From NCBI GenBank assembly GCA_025450095.1, contig JANWID010000135.1:1-20090 (forward strand): a stretch of 20,090 nt of DNA. The letters run 5' to 3'. How positions within the stretch are numbered: position 1 is the first letter of the stretch; each line of letters opens with the position of its first letter. Positions 1 through 8,591 of this stretch are shown here, one piece after another. Both the position numbers and the translations under genes were made by a program. The notes beneath the pieces are model-generated. The model did not search any database. It was not told where the DNA came from and was given only the letters and a program-made list of their open reading frames with translations. The stretch is from Bacteroidia bacterium (lineage in GTDB: Bacteria; Bacteroidota; Bacteroidia; AKYH767-A; OLB10).

Positions 1-1
1 A

Positions 2-718
2 GGAGAACTGCGAGGACAGCTTCGTCGTTTTGCCCGTGAAGGATTCAGTTATGAGATCAATGGAAATAATGAAGTCCCGCCAGTCCCTACAAGTGCAACA
101 GGATTTGGTGTAGCATCACTCGATGGTGAAAGTGAGTCATTGTACTACTCGCTGGTTATAAGCGACCTGAGCGCAGCTTTTGTAGCCGGACATTTCCATC
201 ATGAAGCCGCCGGACAGAGCGGACCCGTTATCTTTACGATCAACACACTCACCAGTATTTTGAACGGGGCGCAGGCAATGGGATACTGGACAGCACAAGA
301 TACAATAACTCCTCTTACATCAACTGAGGTAGCGTGGCTGTTTGCGGATTCTGTTTATTTTAATATCCATACAAACACATGGCTCGGAGGAGAAGCGCGC
401 GGGCAACTATCAACAGGTGGATTGTGTTTTAGCAATCCTGTATTTATAAATGAAATATATTCTGATCAGCTAACGGTAAATGCCTATCCGAATCCGGTTG
501 TTGAAACGCTTCATATAGATGTGAACGCATTAAATCCGGGCGAATCGATGATCAGGATCTATGATCTGACAGGGCGGTTGTTGCTTTCAAAATCAGAAAA
601 TCTGAAAGCGGGAATAAACAATTATGAAATCGATGCCACCATCTTCGTAGACGGAGTTTACCTCATCCGGCTTGAAGTGAATGATGTTGAAGTTTTCGGA
701 AAATTTGTAAAAGAATAA
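2..718 (+). CDS. Partial tandem CHRD-domain protein with T9SS sorting domain
   Basis: The reading frame is open to the left edge, so this is the last 238 codons of a longer gene. Read from base 2 it begins with GELRGQL, which matches the closing motif of a CHRD (chordin-like) domain. A second, complete CHRD domain follows, from about GNNEVPPVPT through AGHFHHEAAGQSGPVIF to GGEARGQL. The original protein therefore had at least two tandem CHRD copies. The last 75 or so residues are a T9SS type A sorting domain (AYPNPVVETLHID, IYDLTGRLLL, GVYLIRLE). The sorting domain implies export across the outer membrane and surface attachment or release. CHRD domains in bacteria are extracellular modules of unclear function. 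The first in-frame start codon inside the window is a TTG at 140, inside the domain and not the true start. The gene ends with TAA and is followed at once by a strong hairpin. Confidence 0.88.
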   Translation, partial: GELRGQLRRFAREGFSYEINGNNEVPPVPTSATGFGVASLDGESESLYYSLVISDLSAAFVAGHFHHEAAGQSGPVIFTINTLTSILNGAQAMGYWTAQDTITPLTSTEVAWLFADSVYFNIHTNTWLGGEARGQLSTGGLCFSNPVFINEIYSDQLTVNAYPNPVVETLHIDVNALNPGESMIRIYDLTGRLLLSKSENLKAGINNYEIDATIFVDGVYLIRLEVNDVEVFGKFVKE

Positions 719-729
719 TTATTTTATAT

Positions 730-763
730 AACAACGCGCACTCAATTTTAAGTGTGCGTTGTT
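730..763 (+). terminator. Hairpin terminator after the CHRD gene
   Basis: A 13-bp stem with one G-U wobble (arms 730-742 and 751-763) encloses an 8-base loop, starting 12 bases after the TAA at 716-718. The right arm runs into a T-rich stretch (TTTATATT). This fits an intrinsic terminator for the upstream gene. Confidence 0.75.
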
Positions 764-872
764 TATATTAAAAGAAAATGGTCAGGATTGGTCAGGTTTT
801 TTCAAGTGCTATGAACTATGACTTTTTCTTTCCTTAAATAAACTATTTTATAACCACTAAAATTAAAACTGT

Positions 873-3791
873 ATGAAAACACTTGTCTTTACCCTTTGGT
901 TCACCTTTATTGCTCACATGACCTTCTCACAGTGCAACAACTTTAAAGGATTGTATGTAAATAATTTTTATAATCCATCGCTCTCAACTTCCATTTTAGG
1001 AAATTCTACTGCTGAATCCTGCCTTTTTAACTATGCTGTAAATAATGGGTTCAATTACTTTGTGCTTTATAATATTAATGATCTGAGTACTGACATCAGT
1101 ACAAAGCACTTTAATAATACAACACAAATTGACGACCTTAGAAACTTTATAAGCACTGCGCATGCCAATAACATTTCTATTGGTATTGCAAGTGAAACAT
1201 CGGAGTTTTTTGACAAAACAATCAGGAATTATAATGATCATCAGGTACAATTTTACTCTGAAAAGGTAGATGTTTTAAATTATGAGTTTGAGTTCTGGAA
1301 TTGGGAGGATAATGATTTGTGTGCTACATATTTTAATAGTTGTCCAAATTATCCAACTTGTGATGCTGATGGATTGTTTCACTGTTGGGAAATTCCGGAA
1401 TTACAGGCTATCAGAAATATTTCATATAGCATTATCGGAAGTAATGGCCAACACTTATTAGCCGAAATATATCTTGGATTTACGAATACGCAGCAAATGG
1501 ATGCTGTTGTTCAATATATGGACCGGATCCTGTTGCATGCTTACCGCACTAGCGATAAAGATGTATATGGTTATTCCGATTGCCGTCTATACCAGATCGG
1601 TGAAGCCGCCCTGAACCAGCAAAAATACATTGATGTAGCTCCAATTTTTTCCAATGAATTCGATTTTATGGGACCCTGGCTATTAAACAATAATATATCC
1701 ACGGATCAACCTTTGATGTCTTATTACCACGATTACATTAACGATGGAACTACTACTGATTGCGATGCAAATTCGCTTCCTGGGGGCTGGAGAGATTACA
1801 TTAGGCTGGTAGGTTCGCAATGGTTTACTTATACTGACATGCAATCAACTATTCTTTTCGATTCACCAGGCTTACGTTATTCCTGTGGAGGTAATAACGA
1901 TGTCACATTTTCGGCTTACGATGGCGGCGGATATTCTTTTCAGTGGAACACGTATAACATCAATAATGGAATCAGCACTCCGATCAACGGTGCTACCAAT
2001 GCTTCTTATACCTTCAATATTCCTACAAATACTTCCGGTTCTACAGTTACTCATTATTTTACTTTAACCTACGCTCCAAGTAGTGGCTGCGATGTTACGA
2101 CTACCCGATTTGCAATCAAAGTCTATGGTACCGGCACTCCACCATCCATTACGCCAACAATTCCACAATGTCCACCAATAACACTTCAAGCAAGCGGAGC
2201 ATCAAGTTATACCTGGCTTCCAAAAGGCCAAACAAGTACATCAATAAGTCCTTACCTTAATGATACATACATTTTGCTGGGATATGATCAAAATGATGAT
2301 TACCTGGGTTGTTCATCGTATGATGTCAGTATGGATCCGAACCAACCTAAAATTACGGGTAGTCCCACAACAGTTTGTGAGGGAGAAACTGTAGACCTTA
2401 CAGCTACCTGTACATCTTCCGGAAACTTTGAATGGGATAATGGCCCACAGGCTGCCAACTATCAGTTTACACCTTCCAATACGGGTAACTATACAGTCAC
2501 TATAACAGCACCTAATGGTTGCACCAATTCAGAAACATTAAAAGTGCGGGTGCTCAGTCTTCCTGTGACTCCATCTTTAAATAGTGTAAGCGTGTTCACT
2601 TGTCAGACTGCAACTTTAAGTGTGACGCAAACCACGGCGATGCATAGTTATAACTGGTACGATGCTCCGACGGGCGGCTCCTTACTGGGTACCGGCAATA
2701 CTTTTACAACTCCTGAATTATCAACTACCACAACTTTTTATGTGTCGGCAGTAAATTGTATTACAGGATGTGAATCTGCGCGGGTTCCGGTTGATGTGGG
2801 TGTTAGTGATGAACCTGAAGCATTGGTATTCGACGGATCTGATGATCGGGTTACCATGCCTCATAAAAATAATTATAATCTGGGCACAGGAAACTTTACC
2901 CTCGAAGCCCGTATTAATCTTGATCCTACTGCAACGATGATTTACCCAATGATTATTTCAAGGCGTGAAATCGGCAATGGAGGATTTTTATTTGGCATAT
3001 GGAATTCAGGAGTTAACCAGGGACAAATTTTCGCACAGCTTGGAGGGAGAACGCCAAATTACATTAACAACGGTCCGAAAGTGAATGATGGACATTGCCA
3101 CCATGTGGCAGTAATGCGGCAGGGAGTTGATTGTTTCTTTTATGTGGACGGAGTTATCTATGGAACTTTTACAAGCGGCAACACACTAACAATCCCGAAT
3201 GCGACCAAGCTGACCGTGGGCATTGATTTACCTAACTACCGTCAAGCGGCTTTTAAAGGAGTAATAGATGAAGTCCGGTTTTGGGATAAAGCCAGAAGTG
3301 GTCAGGATATTCTGGATTATATGAATTGCAGCCTGAACGGCGACGAGGCCGGTCTTATCGGGTATTGGCCAATATGGCAAAGTGCAGGCAGCCAGGATGT
3401 GGAAGACTTCTCTGTAATACTCAATGATGGCGTTCTTGGCGATGACCCGACTTCCAATAGTCTTGATCCTTCCTGGACGAGCCGGTGTTCTCACCGTATA
3501 ATGAATCTGGTTGTAACTCCAAATTCACTTCCGGATTCCCTTACAACTGATCAGGGATTTCGTATTTATCCAAATCCATCAAGTACTGTAATTACAATTG
3601 ATATTGCTTCACAGTTTTCAAATGGAGAAATTATAATCATGAATCAGTTCGGTGCTGAGATAAAAAGACAATTCATTAAAAATAAATCCATGCTGTCATT
3701 GGATATCTCCGCTTTGCGCCCAGGTAATTACTTTGCAATTTTAAAACAAGAAGATTATAATTCGATTCAAATTTTTGAAGTTGTTCGATAA
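873..3791 (+). CDS. Secreted multidomain protein: TIM-barrel-like head, Ig-like repeats, LamG, T9SS tail
   Basis: 972 aa. Residues 1-20 form a signal peptide ending FSQ. Residues about 24-330 look like a TIM barrel: alternating predicted strands and helices, with an acidic strand at 132-146 (DVLNYEFEFWN) and a later one at 218-224 (RILLHAY). This resembles glycoside-hydrolase folds, but I cannot name a family or its catalytic residues. Four Ig/PKD-like modules follow at about 337-417, 422-490, 492-561 and 564-645; the third has CEGETVDLTATC and GNYTVTITAPNGC. Residues 648-860 are a LamG/concanavalin-A-like domain (LVFDGSDDRVTMP, FTLEARINLD, HHVAVMRQG, IDEVRFWDKARS). Residues 897-972 are a T9SS type A sorting domain (RIYPNPSSTVITIDI). 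The ATG at 873 sits directly before the signal peptide. The layout suggests a surface protein that binds or degrades a polysaccharide; that role is inferred from domains only. It ends with TAA before a strong hairpin. Confidence 0.9.
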   Translation: MKTLVFTLWFTFIAHMTFSQCNNFKGLYVNNFYNPSLSTSILGNSTAESCLFNYAVNNGFNYFVLYNINDLSTDISTKHFNNTTQIDDLRNFISTAHANNISIGIASETSEFFDKTIRNYNDHQVQFYSEKVDVLNYEFEFWNWEDNDLCATYFNSCPNYPTCDADGLFHCWEIPELQAIRNISYSIIGSNGQHLLAEIYLGFTNTQQMDAVVQYMDRILLHAYRTSDKDVYGYSDCRLYQIGEAALNQQKYIDVAPIFSNEFDFMGPWLLNNNISTDQPLMSYYHDYINDGTTTDCDANSLPGGWRDYIRLVGSQWFTYTDMQSTILFDSPGLRYSCGGNNDVTFSAYDGGGYSFQWNTYNINNGISTPINGATNASYTFNIPTNTSGSTVTHYFTLTYAPSSGCDVTTTRFAIKVYGTGTPPSITPTIPQCPPITLQASGASSYTWLPKGQTSTSISPYLNDTYILLGYDQNDDYLGCSSYDVSMDPNQPKITGSPTTVCEGETVDLTATCTSSGNFEWDNGPQAANYQFTPSNTGNYTVTITAPNGCTNSETLKVRVLSLPVTPSLNSVSVFTCQTATLSVTQTTAMHSYNWYDAPTGGSLLGTGNTFTTPELSTTTTFYVSAVNCITGCESARVPVDVGVSDEPEALVFDGSDDRVTMPHKNNYNLGTGNFTLEARINLDPTATMIYPMIISRREIGNGGFLFGIWNSGVNQGQIFAQLGGRTPNYINNGPKVNDGHCHHVAVMRQGVDCFFYVDGVIYGTFTSGNTLTIPNATKLTVGIDLPNYRQAAFKGVIDEVRFWDKARSGQDILDYMNCSLNGDEAGLIGYWPIWQSAGSQDVEDFSVILNDGVLGDDPTSNSLDPSWTSRCSHRIMNLVVTPNSLPDSLTTDQGFRIYPNPSSTVITIDIASQFSNGEIIIMNQFGAEIKRQFIKNKSMLSLDISALRPGNYFAILKQEDYNSIQIFEVVR

Positions 3792-3822
3792 AAGATTTAT
3801 TTAAAAAATCCAGACTGTTTTA

Positions 3823-3862
3823 AAAATTAAATCCTTCCCCGGTTGGGGAAGGATTTAATTTT
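3823..3862. terminator. Bidirectional terminator between convergent genes
   Basis: A perfect 18-bp stem (arms 3823-3840 and 3845-3862) closes on the loop GGTT. It is GC-rich near the loop and A/T-rich at the base, so each strand ends in a T tract. It lies between the TAA of the plus-strand gene (3791) and the stop of the minus-strand gene (3900), so it can end transcripts from both sides. Confidence 0.9.
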
Positions 3863-3899
3863 ATTGGATCATTGATCTATCGAATAATGTCTAATGAAA

Positions 3900-5387
3900 T
3901 CATTGTTTAAGGATTCGTTGCCTGAAATTTGTTTCCAGGCCTTCAACTGTAAGCAGGTATTGTCCGGCCTGCAATGTGAAAGTTTCCAGTTGGATTTCAT
4001 TTTCTCCCTCCTGCAAAACAATTTGTTTCTGAATTATCAGTCTGCCGGTCAAATCAAACAACATTGCTGTAACGTTTTTTGTAGAAGTTGTTTGAATCTG
4101 AATAGTTAGATCATTTAACACCGGGGAAGGAAATACAGCAACGCTTTCGTCATCGGATGTTTCCTGAATGGCATACCTGTTATTTACCGCGGGTGTGGTA
4201 AACATGATTTCAGGACTGAAGGCGCTGTTCCCGGTACTGCATAATGCACGCATGCTCATAAAATAACTAGTATTCTTTTTCAATCCTGTAATCACTAAAC
4301 TGGTATTACAGGGAGCTGAATTTAAAGTGATGTTTGTAAATGCATTGGTACCCACTTTGCGATAACGTACCTGGTATTGCGGTGCCGATGAATTTGTCCA
4401 GTTTATTGTCGCAGTGGTGGTGGTGACATTCGAAACAGTCACGTTTTGTGGTACCGCGCAATTGTAATTTGAAGAAGTCACATTAAATGGATTGGATGTA
4501 ACTGTCAACTGACATGAATTGGTGAGTGTAACGGTATACGAACCCGCCTGTGTAGCCGTATAGGACGATGTTACTGCACCAGCTACAGGAACGTTATTCC
4601 GATACCATTGGTAAGTAACATCGGTATTAATATTTGCGTTGAGCGATACCGTAGAACCGCAAACAATGGTAGCCGGACCGGAGGCGGTAATAACTGCCAG
4701 TGGCGAGCTCGATTGGAAATATGAAACTTCCAGTCGCGGATGCAATGACACATCGGGATGATCAGAGCTTGCAAAAATTAATTTCCTGTATGGCGATTCA
4801 CTGATTTGTTTAAGCATCATGCCAAAATTGAGGGAAGGAGTATTCACAAAATCCTGTATCATGGCAGTTACATCAATATTATAATTCTGTGTGGCGGATG
4901 TGCTTGCCGGCAATGTAGCTTTGTTCAAAAGTGTATATCCGGGTTGATTTACCCACGTAACTGTATTTTCAGCCTATGGGCTGGTAAGCTTAACCAGTTC
5001 AGCTTCGTTTGATCCTGTAAGAGCAGCATGCTGACCATTAGAGCTAAGTGGATCAAAGTATAACGAAAGAACTGCTGATTGTACAACGGAGCCGGGAGGA
5101 ATTGAAAGCAGGTCGAATTGAATCGGTGATCTCATGTCACTGTCATACCCCGTGTGGGTCCATCCCATCGCATTGAATTCCGCGGCATTTCCGTAATTGG
5201 TAGTTGAATAACCGCATTGAATGCAGGAGGCTATCGCGGCGTCTTTCCCGCAATCACCTGGTTGAAATGTAGTGGCCCTGGGTTGAGCAAATAAATACAT
5301 TGACATACCTAACATAATCACACAAAACATCAAAGCGGATTTTTCTTTTCCAATTAGAAAGCTGGATAAATTGTTGCTGTTTTTCAT
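3900..5387 (-). pseudogene. DNRLRE / Ig-like / Fn3 / T9SS secreted protein interrupted by in-frame TAG
   Basis: The frame from the ATG at 5387 down to the TGA at 3900 is continuous except for one TAG at 4974-4976 (codon 138 of 495). Both halves are in the same phase, so this is a nonsense codon and not a frameshift. Domains read through the stop: signal peptide 1-35 (ending LFAQ), DNRLRE beta-sandwich about 38-223, Ig-like about 232-304 (CGSTVSLNANI, GSYTVTLTNSC), fibronectin type III about 311-399 (NVTTTTATINWTNS, LKKNTSYFMSMRALC), T9SS sorting domain about 414-495 (VAVFPSPVLNDLTIQI). The stop falls inside DNRLRE between KLTSP and AENTVTWVNQP, where family members usually have Trp (pattern TSPW-x-E-x-TVTW-x-NQP). 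Without readthrough only an incomplete DNRLRE domain is made, with no sorting domain, so the product should be non-functional. Alternatives are a base-calling error or suppression. The downstream half could start at a TTG (4928) but would lack a signal peptide. Confidence 0.85.
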
Positions 5388-5833
5388 ATTAATTGAATTT
5401 TGGTGGTGAAACAGGCGGAAGTTAGAAAAAATTTAAAATAAATTTTTCGGCGGGTGAAAAAATTGATTAATGAACAAAAAGTATGGGTGAAATATCGTTT
5501 GGGGTATGTTATTTCGAACCGGGTTGCCAAAGGTAACACCCGCTCACGTCTGGTAATCTAGCCACGCGTGTTGAGACGAGGATGTGATAGTGTTCATGTT
5601 TTATCCGGAACCCTTCCGCCATGTTACAAATTTAACTAATGTTTGATCATAATAAAATTACTTTCACGAGTCTCATTTTTCTTTCGTAGTCATTGGTTAC
5701 TGTTTGTAATTTGAATATTCTCACATCCCTGTTGCAGGCAGGCTCGTCCCAACCCATTTGGCCAACGCTTCAGACGAGGCCGAGTTTCAAGGGATCACGA
5801 ATGTTATTTAAATTTCTCCCATTCATAAAACAT
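5388..5833. other. Gene-free AT-rich stretch with possible repeat relic
   Basis: I see no convincing coding sequence in these 446 bases. Two patches differ from the AT-rich surroundings. At about 5516-5580 is a GC-richer segment with a small hairpin: GTTGCC, loop AAA, GGTAAC. At 5736-5790, CTCGTC (5743-5748) and GACGAG (5773-5778) form an inverted repeat around a TTGGCCAA palindrome. Both patches contain AGACGAGG. They may be remnants of an interspersed element, but I have no second full copy in the window to confirm this. Confidence 0.4.
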
Positions 5834-6229
5834 TTATTTTGTGTTATTATTGGCCAGCATATTTTTCCTGGCTGTTTCAATACTTTTGAAAAATATTCCA
5901 ATAAGTTCAGAACATTCCTTGCTAGTATTTATAGTAAGTTCAATATCCAAATAAAATAATCTTGCTTGTATAATTTTTATTGCCACCCGAGTTTCTATGA
6001 GTTCCTTAAGGCAAATACTTAGCTTGTGAACAAAGTCAGCTCTCGATTCTGCTGCTAGAGCTTCTCCGTAATTCAATGCCGAAGAAGAACTACTACGAAT
6101 GATCTGCTTTTTGAGATTCTGACTTTCATAGGAATCTTTAAGCTGATCGGTTAATTTTCCAATTAACCCGACGAACATTACCAAACGATCCTATATATCG
6201 TATTTTCTTTCACTTTTATCGTTTTCCAT
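5834..6229 (-). pseudogene. Four-helix-bundle (S23 / 23S rRNA IVS-type) protein with in-frame TAG at codon 13
   Basis: Residues such as SSSSSALNYGEALAAESRADFVHKLSIC-type helices and LKELIETRVAIKII identify the four-helix-bundle family, which includes proteins encoded in 23S rRNA intervening sequences. The intact frame would start at the ATG at 6227-6229 and give 131 aa, normal for the family. Its N-terminus reads MENDKSERKYDI, then TAG (6191-6193), then DRLVMFVG. Relatives typically carry YDIQ[DE]RL here, so the stop sits on a conserved Gln (CAG to TAG is one change). A shorter product could start at TTG 6184 or ATG 6178, losing about 15-17 residues of helix 1. The terminal stop is TAA. Function in this family is unclear; members occur as stand-alone genes in many Bacteroidota. 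The neighbouring DNRLRE gene also carries an in-frame TAG. It could be a pseudogene or an N-terminally shortened but translated protein. Confidence 0.8.
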
Positions 6230-6260
6230 TTGCAATTCAATTTAAGGTTACACTTTTTTC

Positions 6261-6382
6261 GAGAATGTCCAATAAACCAATGTCCAATGTCCAATTACGA
6301 GAATGTCCAATAACCAATTTCCCATGTCCAATCTCCAATTAAAGCACTTTGGATATTGGAAATTGGAAATTGGAAATTGGAA
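6261..6382. repeat. Short interspersed and inverted repeats (ATTGGAA / GTCCAAT type)
   Basis: Between the four-helix-bundle gene and the end of comM lie several related repeats. A block of about 19 bases beginning GAGAATGTCCAATAA occurs at 6261-6280 and again, with one base missing, at 6299-6317. Four perfect 7-base ATTGGAA units run from 6355 to 6382. The two motif orientations form an imperfect 25-bp stem, arms 6314-6338 and 6349-6373, with three mismatches and a 10-base loop. The structure could fold on either strand. Confidence 0.8.
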
Positions 6383-6400
6383 ATTTTTCATTCTAGTCTT

Positions 6401-7939
6401 TCACCCGGCCCATCCTTCCCGATCCAAATTCCTGTACTGAATCGCCTCCGCCAGATGCTCGCTCTGAATATCATCTGATCCCGCAAGATCAGCAATCGTT
6501 CTTGCAACTTTGAGTATGCGATCATATGCTCTTGCAGAAAGTCCGATTCGCTCCACAGCAACCTTTAAAAGCTGGTTGCATTCCGGTGATATCGCACAGA
6601 TGGTGCGCAATTGTTTCGCGCTCATCTGCGAATTGCAATAAACATTTTCGGAATCTTTAAATCGTTCCTGTTGGATATTCCGTGCTTTTACTACACGTGC
6701 ACGTACGATCTCACTCTTTTCGGATATACTTTCTTTAGAAAGTTCACTGAACGGTACCGGTGTAACTTCCACATGAATATCGATTCTGTCAAGCAACGGA
6801 CCAGAGATCTTATTCAGATATTTTTGCACGGCAATGGGCCCGCATAGACATTCCTTTTCCGGATGATTATAAAAACCACAGGGACATGGATTCATCGATG
6901 ACACCAGCATGAAGCTGGCGGGGAATTCGACACTCATCCGCGCCCGTGAGATAGTGACTTTTCGTTCTTCCAATGGCTGACGCATTACTTCAAGCACGGT
7001 TCGTTTGAATTCAGGAAGCTCATCGAGAAAAAGTACTCCATTATGCGCCAGTGAAATTTCACCCGGCTGCGGATTGCCTCCACCTCCTACCAATGCCACG
7101 TCGCTGATGGTATGATGCGGTGAACGGAATGGTCGTGTGCTGATCAGTGACGTGTTTCTGCCAACTTTTCCTGCAACGGAATGAATTTTTGTCGTCTCCA
7201 GTGCTTCTGCAATGGTGAGTGGTGGGAGAATAGTGGGCAGTCTTTTTGCCAGCATCGTTTTTCCCGACCCCGGCGGACCAATAAGAATTACATTATGTCC
7301 GCCGGCCGCAGCAATCTCTAATGCACGCTTAATATTTTCCTGTCCTTTAACATCACTGAAATCAATTTCAATATGGTTTTGCACGCGTTCAAATTCACTT
7401 TTAATATCAACAGTAATTCGTTCCGGAATTCTGCTTCCTGTGAAATAATCTATTACCTCCGTAATATTTTCGACACCATAAACCTCCAGCTCATTCACAA
7501 TGGCTGCTTCGCGGGCATTTTCCATGGGAAGAAAAAATCCTTTAAACCCTTCCTTTGCAGCCTGGATCGCAATTGGCAGCGCACCTTTCACAGGCAACAC
7601 ATTTCCATCGAGCGAAAGCTCACCCATGATAATATATTTTTCAATTCCTTCAACCGGTATCTGACCTGATGCACCCAGCACTCCCATCGCTATCGTGAGA
7701 TCATAGGCACTACCTTCCTTGCGGATATCAGCCGGTGCCATATTGACAACAATTTTTTTTCCGGGCATTTTATACCCGACATTCTTAAAAGCCGCAAGCA
7801 ATCGCTGCTGACTTTCCTTAACTGCATTGTCCGGAAGCCCAACGAGAAAAAATCGTGTTCCTAAATCACAATTTACTTCAACAGTAATGGTGGTAGCATT
7901 GATACCATAAACGGCGCTGCCATAAGTTTTGATTAACAT
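6401..7939 (-). CDS. comM: ComM / YifB Mg-chelatase-like AAA+ ATPase
   Basis: 512 aa, the usual family length. The N-terminal half (about 1-180, from MLIKTYGSAVYGINATTI) is the Lon-protease-like S16-fold domain typical of YifB/ComM. The central AAA+ Mg-chelatase module has Walker A GPPGSGKT (221-228), Walker B LFLDE (303-307) and the Arg of LLDRID near 385. A Cys cluster (C352, C354, C364, C366, within CPCG...CLCG) probably binds zinc. The C-terminal segment carries the usual helical lid (LSARAYDRILKVARTIADL). In Vibrio and Haemophilus ComM is a hexameric helicase that promotes branch migration during natural transformation; here that role is inferred from homology. No competence genes are visible nearby, so it appears to be a stand-alone gene. 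It stops with TGA. Confidence 0.95.
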   Translation of the reverse strand: MLIKTYGSAVYGINATTITVEVNCDLGTRFFLVGLPDNAVKESQQRLLAAFKNVGYKMPGKKIVVNMAPADIRKEGSAYDLTIAMGVLGASGQIPVEGIEKYIIMGELSLDGNVLPVKGALPIAIQAAKEGFKGFFLPMENAREAAIVNELEVYGVENITEVIDYFTGSRIPERITVDIKSEFERVQNHIEIDFSDVKGQENIKRALEIAAAGGHNVILIGPPGSGKTMLAKRLPTILPPLTIAEALETTKIHSVAGKVGRNTSLISTRPFRSPHHTISDVALVGGGGNPQPGEISLAHNGVLFLDELPEFKRTVLEVMRQPLEERKVTISRARMSVEFPASFMLVSSMNPCPCGFYNHPEKECLCGPIAVQKYLNKISGPLLDRIDIHVEVTPVPFSELSKESISEKSEIVRARVVKARNIQQERFKDSENVYCNSQMSAKQLRTICAISPECNQLLKVAVERIGLSARAYDRILKVARTIADLAGSDDIQSEHLAEAIQYRNLDREGWAG

Positions 7940-8014
7940 GATAGAAAGGTTTTATATGGAAAATTTTACATGATAAAAGTTTAAGCTATGTTAAAAATGC
8001 AGGTTATAGAAAAT

Positions 8015-8557
8015 TTATTTCCTGGTGCCGATCTTATATCCAACCTGAGTCCTTACTTGTTTCTGCTGTTGATGATTCATTAATTTTTTCAAAGCATCGA
8101 AAATTATTTGTATTTCATCATTGTGGCCTGTAACCACTTTTTCAATTTGCTCCAGTTTTAACAGAATGTCTTTATGAGTTAAAATAATTTCCCGAAGTTT
8201 TGTAAAAATTCGAATGACCCTGATATTCACCTGTATGGCCTGCTTACTCCTTAAGATACATGATAGCATAGTTACACCCTGTTCAGTAAAACAAAAGGGT
8301 ATATGACGAAGTCCCATTATGTCCTCCTGGTTGAGGCTAATTTCCTTACGCCATATTTCAAATTCCTGTTGGGACATTTGAAACATAAAATCATCTGGAA
8401 AACGATCCAGATTCCTCCGTACAACCTCTTTAAGTCGTTTTGTTTCCACTCCATAAAGTTTGGCCAGATCGCGATCAATCATGACCTTTTGTCCCTTGAT
8501 TAAATAAATCTGGTTTATTATTACTTCATCAGGTATCAGGATTTTTGAGGATTCCAT
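8015..8557 (-). CDS. ORF6N-domain protein (copy 1)
   Basis: 180 aa. Residues about 12-100 form an ORF6N domain (IYLIKGQKVMIDRDLAKLYG, NLDRFPDDFMFQMS, IPFCFTEQGVTMLSCILRS). A helical region follows (IRVIRIFTKLREIILTHKDI) and then a likely coiled coil (LLKLEQIEKVV), ending in a basic tail. ORF6N resembles phage KilA-N/antirepressor DNA-binding modules and is widely multiplied in Bacteroidota; the biological role of these stand-alone copies is not established. A paralog lies directly upstream, in the same orientation and separated by 194 bases containing a palindrome. The two share much of their sequence, about half of residues by eye. TAA stop. No phage structural or integrase genes are present in the window. 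Confidence 0.9.
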   Translation of the reverse strand: MESSKILIPDEVIINQIYLIKGQKVMIDRDLAKLYGVETKRLKEVVRRNLDRFPDDFMFQMSQQEFEIWRKEISLNQEDIMGLRHIPFCFTEQGVTMLSCILRSKQAIQVNIRVIRIFTKLREIILTHKDILLKLEQIEKVVTGHNDEIQIIFDALKKLMNHQQQKQVRTQVGYKIGTRK

Positions 8558-8591
8558 CTTATAATATAATATTGAATATTAATACTTTACA

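Noticed and set aside
3900..6229. TAG decoded as a fixed amino acid (for example Gln) in this genome
   Set aside because: The two internal TAGs align with different expected residues (Trp and Gln), about 6,000 other codons contain none, and both genes are dispensable accessory types. Nonsense mutation is simpler; kept only as a finding to test.
5834..6229. Avd-like accessory protein of a diversity-generating retroelement
   Set aside because: Avd is also a four-helix bundle, but there is no reverse transcriptase and I saw no template/variable repeat pair in the window.
6261..6382. CRISPR-like array
   Set aside because: The repeat units are 7 bases in tandem or degenerate, with no regular unique spacers and no cas genes.
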